Positions 1 through 8,569 of a stretch of 59,588 nt of DNA are shown in pieces. Under the pieces are notes generated by a model. That model did no database searches and was not told the DNA's origin. It saw nothing but the letters and a program-made list of their open reading frames with translations. The translations under genes and the position numbers were made by a program. The DNA is taken from contig JANQPN010000013.1 in NCBI GenBank assembly GCA_028289455.1, positions 1 to 59,588 of the forward strand, in the 5' to 3' direction. Position 1 is the first letter of the stretch, and each line of letters begins with the position of its first letter. Origin of the DNA: Wenzhouxiangellaceae bacterium (lineage in GTDB: Bacteria; Pseudomonadota; Gammaproteobacteria; Xanthomonadales; Wenzhouxiangellaceae).

Positions 1-277
<277 letters not shown>

Positions 278-382
278 TATACTAAAGCCGATGTCACAAC
301 TACATATAAAAAGTAGTAGACACAACAAGCTCTGACTAGATTTCGAATTGGATGCAGCAAAGTATTGCTGCATCAACCGGTT

Positions 383-501
383 TGCCTGACGGCAATAGCG
401 TTGTGGTACCACCCGATCCCATACCGAACTCGGAAGTGAAACGCATCTGCGCCGATGGTAGTGCGGCATTCGCCGTGTGAGAGTAGGTCACTGTCAGGCA
501 T
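383..501 (+). rRNA. rrf: 5S ribosomal RNA
   Basis: The gene is about 119 bases long, and its ends tgcctgac and gtcaggca pair to form helix I. Internal blocks typical of bacterial 5S are present: 'ccgaactcggaagtgaaacg' and 'gcgccgatggtagt'. The order 23S-spacer-5S is the standard end of an rRNA operon. The 3' tail of this gene and the terminator behind it recur in a damaged copy at 630-733. Confidence 0.96.
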
Positions 502-590
502 CTAATATAAAACCCCGATTTGGTTCGTCCAGTCGGGGTTTTTTATATCTTACAAACTTGCTATGTGACCAACTGATGTTGGTGTCCCTG
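486..590 (+). repeat. 5S-tail/terminator repeat, copy 1
   Basis: This is the first copy of an imperfect direct repeat. It starts in the last 16 bases of the 5S gene (ggtcactgtcaggcat), runs through the terminator, and ends in a segment reading gctatgtgacc..ctgatgttggtgtcc. The second copy lies 143-144 bases downstream. Confidence 0.85.
507..547 (+). terminator. rRNA operon terminator
   Basis: A hairpin with arms AACCCCGA (511-518) and TCGGGGTT (533-540) is followed by a run of T. It lies six bases after the 5S 3' end, which is the expected place for the operon's intrinsic terminator. Confidence 0.88.
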
Positions 591-629
591 TCGGGACTAT
601 GCAGAATCGCTCTGGCGCCGCTGAGGCGC

Positions 630-733
630 GGTCACTGTCAGGCATCTAATACAAAACCCAGATTTGGTTCGTCCAGTCGGGGCTTTTATACCCTCATATA
701 TCGTTATGTGAGCTACTAATGCTGGTGTCACTG
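630..733 (+). repeat. 5S-tail/terminator repeat, copy 2 (degenerate)
   Basis: This second copy begins with the same 'ggtcactgtcaggcatctaata' core and keeps 'gatttggttcgtccagtcgggg' exactly. It then matches copy 1 again through 'tatgtga' and 'tggtgtc'. One arm of the hairpin has changed from cccc to ccca and the T run is shortened, so this terminator is weakened. The likely origin is a tandem duplication of the operon end, or the scar of a lost second 5S gene. The 39 bases between the copies show no clear 5S body. Confidence 0.8.
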
Positions 734-1062
734 AGGCAAATTTATATAATCTTTCCGCTTTCGTGGTTTTTCTTTATAAGTCCATCAAAGATGATGTTAT
801 TGTGGGTAGTGATGACGGCGCTATCATGATTTAGCCTGTTTGTTGGAAAAATTCAGCAAATATAAGGAAAACAAAGCCTTTTCTATTGCAATCATAGCTT
901 GATGTACCTATCATTGTGCCTTGTGAATACAAGGATAAATGTATTCTGAGGGAAGCTATTGGTTGGGAGATTTAATCTGGAAGATTCCGGTTGCTCCCGT
1001 GTTAGGAATGGCAGCAGCATTAGCTAACGCTGCACTTAAATTAACCTGAAAGGTCAAGGATA
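734..1062. other. Non-coding stretch before the CTERM protein gene
   Basis: No gene, tRNA or convincing sigma-70 promoter is visible here. The only structure noted is a loose repetition around 915-950 (ttgtgaatacaagg / aaatgtattctgagg). The promoter of the gene starting at 1063 should lie in this stretch. A possible ribosome site, 'aaggtcaaggata', directly precedes the start codon. Confidence 0.5.
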
Positions 1063-1857
1063 ATGAAAAAACTGTTTTTAATGTTTGTGCTTATGTTGGC
1101 ATCAGCTGCTGTGAACGCGCAGGGCTTTACATATGAAGATGCTGCCAACGGTCTTCCTGTTCCGGTAGGAACCGGTGGGACTGATCCGAACGGTGGTGTT
1201 CTGGGTGGATTGAATGTATTTACCGACCGTACTGCATTTGAAGCAGCGGCGCCTTTGGCCACCAACACTGAAGATTTTGAAGACAACAATGCCGGTGGTG
1301 CATTCCAGTCTTGTGTTACACCGGTAAATTCAGCCAGTAACGACAACTGCTTCACACCAGGTCAGTTTGTTGATGGAATGGATATGAATACTTCGTCCGC
1401 TGGGAACGCAGTCATGCTGCCGCCGGCATTTGCTGGTAACCCGGATTTTCTAATGGGAGCGATCACATTTGCTGATACTACATTCCTTGACTTCAGTGGT
1501 GCTGATGTTCAGGCGGTAGGCATGGATGTATTTGCCGGTCTGGGTGCTGGCGACGTTACCCTGACATTCAGGAATGCCGGTGGCGGAACCATTGGTTCAG
1601 CAACAGTTATGGGTCTGGGTGCATTGCCTGATAATGCATTCCTTGGTGTTATTGCTGTTGAGCCGATCGCACAAATTGAAATTGAAGGCATCGGTGATAA
1701 TGGTGAGCTGGTAGACAATATTGCGTTTGGCCCAATTGCCAATCTGCCTGATCCACCGGCTGTCCCAGCATTGCAGCCTGCAGGTCTGCTGATTCTGGTA
1801 CTGGTACTGGGTGCAGCCAGTCTGCTATTGCTGGCACGCAGAAATACTGCTAAATAA
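1063..1857 (+). CDS. Secreted protein with C-terminal CTERM-type sorting signal
   Basis: The protein has 264 residues. Residues 1-19 (MKKLFLMFVLMLASAAVNA) form a clear Sec signal peptide with an Ala-x-Ala cleavage site. The middle is acidic, Gly/Ala-rich and beta-type, with a segment ending 'ELVDNIAFG' that resembles domains common in CTERM-anchored exported proteins. The C-terminus is tripartite: a VPALQP motif, a hydrophobic helix of about 18 residues, and a short basic tail (ARRNTAK). This layout matches the PEP-CTERM/IPTL-CTERM group of sorting tails, which hold proteins at the envelope before processing. VPALQP is a variant rather than the canonical motif, so the subtype is not certain. 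A strong terminator follows directly, so the gene is probably a single transcription unit. The substrate or role cannot be read from the sequence. Confidence 0.85.
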   Translation: MKKLFLMFVLMLASAAVNAQGFTYEDAANGLPVPVGTGGTDPNGGVLGGLNVFTDRTAFEAAAPLATNTEDFEDNNAGGAFQSCVTPVNSASNDNCFTPGQFVDGMDMNTSSAGNAVMLPPAFAGNPDFLMGAITFADTTFLDFSGADVQAVGMDVFAGLGAGDVTLTFRNAGGGTIGSATVMGLGALPDNAFLGVIAVEPIAQIEIEGIGDNGELVDNIAFGPIANLPDPPAVPALQPAGLLILVLVLGAASLLLLARRNTAK

Positions 1858-1876
1858 GCCAGAATAAAGTTTTAGA

Positions 1877-1903
1877 AAAGCCGGGCTTTGCCCGGCTTTT
1901 TTT
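1877..1903 (+). terminator. Intrinsic terminator of the CTERM protein gene
   Basis: The hairpin AAAAGCCGGGC-tttg-CCCGGCTTTT is followed by further T residues, 20 bases after the stop codon. It is a textbook Rho-independent terminator on the plus strand. Confidence 0.92.
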
Positions 1904-2021
1904 ATGTCCAGCTGGTTTATTCAATCTGCTCATTTGGTTATTCCCGAGAGCGCTGCAGTAAAGCTTTTTTACACAGGATAAATCTGCCAGAATACAACGC
2001 TGTTAATATCCGGATCGTCAA

Positions 2022-2960
2022 ATGCAACCCTGCCGTGCAGCAGTTATTCAAACTGCTTCTGAATTATTCGACACACCAGCCACTTTGAAAAAAATGCACA
2101 GCCTGCTGGCTGATGCGGCTGCTGAGGGTGCTCAACTGGCAGTATTACCGGAAGCATTTGTTGGCGGGTATCCCAAAGGCATCAATTTTGGCGCGCATGT
2201 GGGTAGCCGTTCGCCTGAAGGTCGGGTGGAATTCCAACGCTATTATGAATCGGCAATCACTATTCCTGGACCAGAGTGCGACCAAATGGCGGATATGGCG
2301 CGTGAATTTGGTATGCATCTGGTGGTTGGCGTTATTGAACGCGATGGTGGCACGTTGTATTGCAGTGTCGTTTATTTTGACGGCCAGGGTAATCTGCTGG
2401 GTAAGCATCGCAAGGTTATGCCGACAGCCATGGAGCGTCTGATATGGGGGTTTGGAGATGGTTCTACTTTACAGGTGATGGACACGGCATTGGGTAAACT
2501 GAGTGCGGTAATCTGCTGGGAAAACTATATGCCTCAATTGCGTTTGTCACAGTATGCCCAGGGCGTAGAGATTTATTGTGCGCCAACAGTCGATGAACGT
2601 GAAAGCTGGCTGCCGGTGATGCGCACCATAGCAATGGAAGGCCGTTGTTTTGTATTAAGCGCCTGTCAGTATATGCAGCGTAAAAATGGACCTGCCGAAT
2701 ACCACCCAATGCAGGGAGAAGATTTAGAAACTGTATTGATCAACGGCGGTAGTTGTATTGTTTCACCCATGGGGGAAGTACTTGCAGGCCCGGTATTCGG
2801 CCAACAGTCAATTCTGGTTGCTGATTTGGATCCCGGCATCATAGCGCAGGGTAAATTCGATTTGGATGTTGCAGGGCATTACGCCCGCCCGGATATTTTT
2901 AAGCTTGAAGTGAATGCTATAGAACAAAAGGTTACTGAGCAGATAACCAAAGATCGTTGA
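2022..2960 (+). CDS. Nitrilase (carbon-nitrogen hydrolase superfamily, branch 1)
   Basis: The 312 residues match the usual nitrilase length. The full catalytic triad is visible: Glu44 in LPEAFVGGYPKG, Lys131 in KHRKVMPT and Cys165 in VICWENYMPQLR. The sequence around Cys (CWENYMP) and the ERLIWGFGDGS block are typical of true nitrilases that turn nitriles into carboxylic acids and ammonia, rather than amidases or beta-ureidopropionases. Substrate choice (aliphatic or arylacetonitrile) cannot be decided by eye. No signal peptide is present, so the enzyme should be cytoplasmic. No good ribosome site precedes this start, but the start is favoured because RAAVIQ is the usual beginning of the fold. 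The gene stands alone, and its last 29 bases overlap the end of the convergent kinase gene. Confidence 0.93.
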   Translation: MQPCRAAVIQTASELFDTPATLKKMHSLLADAAAEGAQLAVLPEAFVGGYPKGINFGAHVGSRSPEGRVEFQRYYESAITIPGPECDQMADMAREFGMHLVVGVIERDGGTLYCSVVYFDGQGNLLGKHRKVMPTAMERLIWGFGDGSTLQVMDTALGKLSAVICWENYMPQLRLSQYAQGVEIYCAPTVDERESWLPVMRTIAMEGRCFVLSACQYMQRKNGPAEYHPMQGEDLETVLINGGSCIVSPMGEVLAGPVFGQQSILVADLDPGIIAQGKFDLDVAGHYARPDIFKLEVNAIEQKVTEQITKDR

Positions 2961-5772
2961 TCTCTACCGAGATGATCTGTAGCTCAGCAATAGCATTCAT
3001 ATCATTTCGCACACGCATCACACGCCAGTCATCAGTGCCGCGATTGTCTGCCAGAGTGTGATAGGCCTGCAGAATTCTGTTTTTGGCATCGACATCGTCC
3101 GGCTGAAGCAGCAGATCAGTTATCCCGGTCAATACCTGAGCTTCATACACTCTCCAATTATCTTTATCAAAGTTTTGTTGACGGATGATCAGAGCTTCAT
3201 CAGCCGATGAACGTGCCAATATCAGCTGTTGCTCGGCTATGGCGATGCGTGCCTGCCAGATTAAAGCATCCGCCAGCAGACTGTGCTGGCCTGCATCCAG
3301 CTGGCGGCGATTATTAATGGACTTTTCCAGCCATTGCCTGGCGACATCAGCCCGACCGGTCTGCCAGTATGCACGTGCCAGGTGTAATTGCGAGAAGCTA
3401 AGGCTGGTATGGTTGTCAGCGTATATTTCCTGAAATTTGGCATAGGACTGCTGTAATAACGGCATGGCCAGGTCAATTTGATTCCGGTCCAGGTATAACA
3501 GACTCAGGTTGCTCATATAGCGTGCGTATTGCAGAGAGCTTTCACCATACAACTCCAGGATGATGGGCACTGCTTCCTTGTATTGTGCCTCGGCCTGTTG
3601 AAAATCTCCTACGTCATGCAGTACCAGTGCATAGTTGATCAGGGTTCTGCTCAACTGCGCTTTATCCAGTGGTTGAATGGTCCGTAGCTGACCTAAAGTC
3701 TCCTGCATCACCAGACCGGCAGCATGATTTCTGCCCAGATCATAAAATAATGAGCCCAGGGCGTTTTTTGTCCTGATGGTTGTGGGGTGGTCATTGCCGT
3801 AGATAATCTGCTGGATGGCCAGTGCCGATGAATAAGTGCTTTCAGCATCTGCAAACCGTCCCAGACGGTGCAGGGCAGCGGCCTGGCCATATTGGAATCT
3901 GGCCGTCTGATGATGATTGGCACCATAGCTGGCATATGCCAGGTCATAACCACGCCGATAGCTGCTTAATGCAGCTTCCAACTGATCCTGACTCCAGTAC
4001 AAAGTGCCCAGGTTAATGAGCTTGTCCAGGTTCAGTTCGACCGGTAGCTCCAAAGGGGCTGACAGTGTCTTTTCAATATGCGCAGCTGCTTCCTCAAAGC
4101 GTGATTGACGTGTCAAAATCCCACTTTGCACGAAGCGGTTTTTAGCCCAGTCCAGATTCTGCTCAGCTTCTAGAAGCTGTTCCGCCTGGCTGGCCTTTTC
4201 CCATGCTTGAGTATACTGCTCCAATTCAGTGAATGCTTTGGCCTGGGCACTTAACGCCAGGGCACGGTAGGGACCACTGTGCTCCTCCAGAACCATGTCA
4301 AACGCTTTCACAGCCTGCTCATACTGTCCCAGGTTTTGTAATACCTGACCCAGGGTATAAGCCAGGCTGACCCTAACTTCAGGTTGCTCGGCAAACCGGT
4401 CGGCCAGTTGATCGGCTCCGCTGATTAAAACCTGATCAAGGGTTATGGCTTTATCGCCGCTCTCATGTGGATCAGCCTGCAGCATCATGTCCTGGATATA
4501 GTGAGTGGTTTGTTCAGCTGTCAGGCGCTGTTGTTCACTGGTGACCAAAGCTTCTCGTAATTCAGTACGCTGCATACTCAGAAAAGTAATGGAAACAACA
4601 GCGATCAGCACAGCCAGCATGGCAGAAGTGGTTGCCCAGGTATAACGTTTGAAAAACTTATTCGCTGTATACCACCAGCCACCTCGTCGGGCTGGTACAG
4701 GCTGGTCAGCCAGCATCCGTTTCAGATCATCTGCAATCGCCAGAGCTGATGAATAGCGTTGCTGGGGTTGTTTGGCCAATGCCCGCAGGCAGATCGCCTG
4801 TATGTCACTCTGCCAGTCTCTGCGGATACCCAATTGCCTTTGCAGCTGTCCGGACGGAAAATCCGGTGGCTGTTGGGAGACCTGTTGCTGCCAGTCCTGG
4901 AAGCTGCTGGTCATGGCAAAGGCATGCCGGTTGAAAACCAGCTCGAACAGTACCAGGCCCAGTGAAAAAATATCACTGGCTGTACTGGTTGGTTTATGTT
5001 GCAGCTGCTCCGGGCTGGCATAGCCCGTAGTGAACAGTCTGCGTGATGCATCATGTTCTGTGGCTCTGTCCAGTCTGTGGGCAATGCCAAAATCCAGCAG
5101 TTTTGGCAGACCTTCACTGGTTACCAGGATATTGTCCGGTTTGATATCCCCGTGCACAATAAGATGCTGATGAGCAAAATGAATGGCATCGCATACTTTA
5201 CAGAACAACTGTACTCTTGCCTGGATTGTAAGTTTATTCTGCCGACAGTAGTCGACAATATTAATACCATCTACCCATTCCATAACCACGTATGGCACAC
5301 CATCGGCAAATTCACCGGCGTCGATAATCCGGGTAATGCCGGGATGTTCCAGTTTGGCCAGGAGCTGGCGTTCACTCAGGAAGCGGGCATAATTGTCCTG
5401 GTTTTCAGATGCGGCCAGCAATTTGATGGCAACCTGGTGCCTGTACCTGCCATCTGCACGCTTAGCGCGGTATACAGTACCCATCGCGCTGGCGCTGATT
5501 TCTTCCAGCAGCTGGTAATCGCCGACATGCTGGGTATCCAGATTAACGTTGATGCCTAATAATTGCTGCGGAATCCTGTCCAGTGGTGAAGCACCGGGTT
5601 GATTACCGAGCAGCTTGAGCAACATCTGATGCAATTCCGGGTTTGATTCGGCCAGTTCGCTGAGTTTTTTATCCCGTTCACTGGGTGAGAGTGAATCAAA
5701 TTCAGGCAACAGCTGAATGGACGCGTGCCATAATTTCAACTGGCTGTCTTGCATACCGGTTATGCTATCCAC
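2932..5772 (-). CDS. Membrane Ser/Thr protein kinase with periplasmic TPR-like repeats
   Basis: The protein has 946 residues. After an N-terminal segment (1-84) comes a Hanks-type kinase domain (about 85-345): VAIK Lys117, alphaC Glu134, catalytic loop HGDIKPDN with Asp209, Lys211 and Asn214, and DFG Asp227. The HRD motif reads HGD, and the glycine loop reads ISASAMGTVY, so two of its three glycines are Ser. One transmembrane helix (about 380-400) follows. The rest (about 405-920) is a long run of helical repeats with TPR/Kinesin-light-chain character, probably in the periplasm as a sensor. It faces an ECF sigma gene only 35 bp away. ECF sigma factors of this kind are known to be phosphorylated by a neighbouring kinase, so the sigma factor is the likely substrate. 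The reading frame opens with GTG at 5772. An ATG six codons further in (5754) is an alternative start, and neither has a strong ribosome site. Confidence 0.92.
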   Translation of the reverse strand: MDSITGMQDSQLKLWHASIQLLPEFDSLSPSERDKKLSELAESNPELHQMLLKLLGNQPGASPLDRIPQQLLGINVNLDTQHVGDYQLLEEISASAMGTVYRAKRADGRYRHQVAIKLLAASENQDNYARFLSERQLLAKLEHPGITRIIDAGEFADGVPYVVMEWVDGINIVDYCRQNKLTIQARVQLFCKVCDAIHFAHQHLIVHGDIKPDNILVTSEGLPKLLDFGIAHRLDRATEHDASRRLFTTGYASPEQLQHKPTSTASDIFSLGLVLFELVFNRHAFAMTSSFQDWQQQVSQQPPDFPSGQLQRQLGIRRDWQSDIQAICLRALAKQPQQRYSSALAIADDLKRMLADQPVPARRGGWWYTANKFFKRYTWATTSAMLAVLIAVVSITFLSMQRTELREALVTSEQQRLTAEQTTHYIQDMMLQADPHESGDKAITLDQVLISGADQLADRFAEQPEVRVSLAYTLGQVLQNLGQYEQAVKAFDMVLEEHSGPYRALALSAQAKAFTELEQYTQAWEKASQAEQLLEAEQNLDWAKNRFVQSGILTRQSRFEEAAAHIEKTLSAPLELPVELNLDKLINLGTLYWSQDQLEAALSSYRRGYDLAYASYGANHHQTARFQYGQAAALHRLGRFADAESTYSSALAIQQIIYGNDHPTTIRTKNALGSLFYDLGRNHAAGLVMQETLGQLRTIQPLDKAQLSRTLINYALVLHDVGDFQQAEAQYKEAVPIILELYGESSLQYARYMSNLSLLYLDRNQIDLAMPLLQQSYAKFQEIYADNHTSLSFSQLHLARAYWQTGRADVARQWLEKSINNRRQLDAGQHSLLADALIWQARIAIAEQQLILARSSADEALIIRQQNFDKDNWRVYEAQVLTGITDLLLQPDDVDAKNRILQAYHTLADNRGTDDWRVMRVRNDMNAIAELQIISVEINDLWLSAQ

Positions 5773-5807
5773 AATAATGTCACCATCGGTTCAAGCATAA
5801 TAACCAC

Positions 5808-6344
5808 ATGAGCACCGCCGCACCCGATTTGCCCATCGATCATCATATGCACCTGTTGTATCGCGAGCTGAAGCGCATTGCGACAGGTAAAATGAAGGCA
5901 GAAGGCGACATGATAACCATGGGTACCACCGGGCTGGTGCATGAGGCCTATCTGCGGTTGGCATCAGCATCTGAGCTGGCCGATATGAGTGCGCAGCAGT
6001 TTACTGCACTGATGGCCCAGACCATGCGCCGGATACTGATTGACCGGGCCCGTAGCGTACTCGCAGCCAAGCGTGGTAACCGGCCGCGGCATCGAACCCT
6101 GGAAGACGACATGGTCATAACCCGCGAAGCGCTGGCTGAGGACATCCTGCTGGTTGACCAGGCGCTGGATTATCTGCAACAGGTGGATGAACAAATGAGC
6201 CATGTGGTCATCCTGCGTTATTTCGGTGGGCTGACCATTGATGAAACAGCATCGGTAATGCAGCTTTCTCCTCGTTCAGTAAATCGATATTGGGCAGATG
6301 CAAGAAAACAAATCGGAGCCTTGATTGCACCACTAAGAGATTGA
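5808..6344 (+). CDS. ECF sigma factor, kinase-linked type (TIGR02999/ECF43-like)
   Basis: The protein has 178 residues with sigma region 2 at about 14-85 and region 4 at about 125-175, including the HTH LTIDETASVMQLSPRSVNRYW. It has no anti-sigma factor gene beside it. Where most ECF factors have the acidic DAEDLVQE motif that contacts the RNA polymerase clamp helices, this one has GTTGLVHEAYLRL (Gly39-Thr40-Thr41). The family is known for lacking the acidic motif and for sitting next to Ser/Thr kinases. In Vibrio parahaemolyticus EcfP, kinase PknT adds a phosphate that supplies the missing negative charge. The divergent kinase gene supports the same mechanism here, but that is inference. No clear ribosome site precedes the ATG. 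Met14 is a possible later start. Confidence 0.92.
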   Translation: MSTAAPDLPIDHHMHLLYRELKRIATGKMKAEGDMITMGTTGLVHEAYLRLASASELADMSAQQFTALMAQTMRRILIDRARSVLAAKRGNRPRHRTLEDDMVITREALAEDILLVDQALDYLQQVDEQMSHVVILRYFGGLTIDETASVMQLSPRSVNRYWADARKQIGALIAPLRD

Positions 6345-6350
6345 GCCCGC

Positions 6351-6385
6351 ATACCCCCGTCATATGACGGGGTATCCTTATTTTG
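6351..6385. terminator. Palindromic hairpin between sigma gene and beta-helix gene
   Basis: CCCCGTCATATGACGGGG (6355-6372) is a perfect 18-base palindrome, extended by ATA/TAT outside one bulged C. On the plus strand it is followed by a T-rich segment (ccttatttt). It lies between two converging genes and most likely ends transcription of the sigma gene, perhaps in both directions. Confidence 0.65.
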
Positions 6386-6396
6386 CCAGGCGCAAT

Positions 6397-8502
6397 TCAA
6401 GAACCAAGCCCCTGAGGAGTGGTCAAGCGCAGCATGGTATAGCTGATCGGTTCGAAACCTGCCACTACCGGATTCATACTGAATGCGACTGTTCCATCGG
6501 CATTGAATGTCAAAGTCATTGTGCCGAACGGCTGAGTTTGAATTTCATCCGGATCGAAGTTAACTCCAAAGCTCGTGGTAACAGCTGGATACTGCATCTG
6601 CAGGGTAACTGTATTGCCGTTAACTGCGGCAGGCGCAGAAGTGGTCCAGAATTTATTCCCTTGAGGATCATATCCATAGAAAACAGCCACGGCCTGACCG
6701 TTGTTCAGTTCGATGTACTGCATGCCTTCACCATTGCGTGCCGCTCCGCCAAAATAGCTGCCGGTGCGGTTGGAAGTCGGGTTGGTAATTTGCCCGTTGC
6801 AGGCAACACTGGTGGACAGTCGCGAGGCACGGTTGAATACATCTGAGCGTTCGGTTCCTGTAGCTGCCTGGAACATGAACCGCCCGGGCTGATCGCCGGC
6901 CTGACAGGTTGGAAACACAAATGAAGCCTGGCCGGCATTGGTTCTGGTTATGGTGTCGGGATCGAAATCGTTGCCCCACACACCACCGGTTGCATCATTA
7001 ACATTATTAAACACAATGCTGTTGCCAACCTGACGCCCCAGTGCAATAAACCAGTCCTGCCCGCCGTCAACACCGAAAGTAAAATAGGACATGGCGCCCA
7101 GGCCGCCGGGCAGAACCTCCAGGAACTGACCTTCACCAATCCGGTTGATATCGAATACAGCCATGGTTTGCGCGGCAGAAATATCCGGACCATTGCGCAG
7201 TTCCCGTGCGCCCAGATCACACTCGAACACACCATCGCCATTACCATCCTGGGGCCGTCCCAGGCCGGTTGCATCGGCTACGCCACAGGGCAGTATGGTC
7301 CCGTTTTCTTCCGGCAGCATAGCCGTTACCATCCCGGGCAAACTGATCAGACCCTCTCCATCCTGAGCTTCTATTGCAGGACTGCCCAGTTGCAGATTCA
7401 GCTCTGGATCGTCATTGACAAACCCCGGACTGGTATTAGGCCGGTCGGTACCGGCATCCAAGGGGCACCCTGAGGTATTCAACACGTTATAACCCAGTGA
7501 CAAGGTGTTGCCGCCACCGAATGTATTGCAGGTGGCCTGAGGTTTAATGCCGATATCAGGCAACGAGCTGCCCTGGGTCACCAGTAATGAGGACTCATTG
7601 GCGCGTATCAAATTACCGGCAAGGTAAAACAATCCCAGGGTATTAAACAGATCGCCATTGATAAACACGCTGTTCATCATGAACAGTATCAGGCCAAAAT
7701 AGGGTGCTTCAATCAGATTGACCACTGCCAGTGTGAAGAAGATATTCATGGCAATATGAATCGTGGGGTCGAAATTTCCGGGGTTGATAACCGGCTGATT
7801 GAAAAATAGTGAGGCGCCGAACAGACCGGCCTGGGAATTTCGGAAAATATTCTGCTCTATCCATACCCCAACCAGCACGCCGGCAACAACACCAGCAATC
7901 GGAGTGATGGCAATGTCTCCACCGGATTGCAGTGCGAAGTTATTGATGAAGGTGGACAGGACAATCTTGATGAGTGGCCCGGCAACAAACAATGCGCCAC
8001 CAAAGGCGGCGATATTATTCTCAAAAGTGGAATTCCGGATGCCGATCTGGCCCAGAGTATTAGCATTTACACAGGCGCCAACCGACTCATTACCACCGTT
8101 GTTTTCACAGCTGACCCGGTTGAACATCAGGCTGACCTGATTGGTAACCATAATCACAGAGTTGGTGAAACCCGTGAATCTGACACCATCAACGCTGACA
8201 GTCGAACTTCCGCCGGCAGTAAAGGCGGTACCCACCTGGTTGTTTCCGGAAATGGTGAACGGTAGATTGGGGTTTCTGGATGTAATGGTGACATCATTCA
8301 TGCCCAGGTCAATGCTGTCCGACAAAGTAATATTGTTAATCAGCGTAAGCGTGATGCCGGCATCGCCCTGAGCGTTAGCCAGTGCATCAAGAATATCTGC
8401 TTCACTGCCGACGTCCACTGCTTTAACTTGAGCAGCAGCCAGCATCAGCATGAACACACAAAAAAGCTTAGTGATTAATCGATTTCTATACTGCGATTGC
8501 AT
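6397..8502 (-). CDS. Secreted beta-helix protein with duplicated C-terminal module (paralogue A)
   Basis: The protein has 701 residues. Residues 1-28 are a signal peptide ending AQVKA. The N-terminal half has right-handed parallel beta-helix character with recurring short Asn/Gly-rich turns (SCENNGGNES, STFENNIAAFGGAL, STFINNFALQSGGD), as in polymorphic-outer-membrane-protein-like and pectate-lyase-like folds. A linker with LGRPQDGNGDGVFECDLGARE precedes two tandem modules of about 120 residues. Module 1 begins around TMAVFDINRIGEGQFLEVL and module 2 around SYFGGAARNGEGMQYIELNN. Both carry the pattern 'GEG..(Y/F).E......G....F.YGYDP.G...W', which is widespread in exported proteins of Xanthomonadales. 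No membrane anchor is seen at the C-terminus. Function is unknown; a surface or released binding role is plausible. The paralogue is directly upstream on the same strand. Confidence 0.85.
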   Translation of the reverse strand: MQSQYRNRLITKLFCVFMLMLAAAQVKAVDVGSEADILDALANAQGDAGITLTLINNITLSDSIDLGMNDVTITSRNPNLPFTISGNNQVGTAFTAGGSSTVSVDGVRFTGFTNSVIMVTNQVSLMFNRVSCENNGGNESVGACVNANTLGQIGIRNSTFENNIAAFGGALFVAGPLIKIVLSTFINNFALQSGGDIAITPIAGVVAGVLVGVWIEQNIFRNSQAGLFGASLFFNQPVINPGNFDPTIHIAMNIFFTLAVVNLIEAPYFGLILFMMNSVFINGDLFNTLGLFYLAGNLIRANESSLLVTQGSSLPDIGIKPQATCNTFGGGNTLSLGYNVLNTSGCPLDAGTDRPNTSPGFVNDDPELNLQLGSPAIEAQDGEGLISLPGMVTAMLPEENGTILPCGVADATGLGRPQDGNGDGVFECDLGARELRNGPDISAAQTMAVFDINRIGEGQFLEVLPGGLGAMSYFTFGVDGGQDWFIALGRQVGNSIVFNNVNDATGGVWGNDFDPDTITRTNAGQASFVFPTCQAGDQPGRFMFQAATGTERSDVFNRASRLSTSVACNGQITNPTSNRTGSYFGGAARNGEGMQYIELNNGQAVAVFYGYDPQGNKFWTTSAPAAVNGNTVTLQMQYPAVTTSFGVNFDPDEIQTQPFGTMTLTFNADGTVAFSMNPVVAGFEPISYTMLRLTTPQGLGS

Positions 8503-8569
8503 AGTTGAAACCCCGATTCATTTTGGTTGTAACTTAATATGGCAAGTTGATTATAACGCCATGATATAT

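Noticed and set aside
477..719. Open frame of 80 codons with an internal repeat (GHCQASN..KPRFGSSSRGF twice)
   Set aside because: It is produced by the duplicated 5S tail and terminator; it overlaps the 5S gene and has no protein-like features.
5053..5559. 168-codon plus-strand frame
   Set aside because: It lies antisense within the kinase domain, whose catalytic motifs are all on the minus strand.
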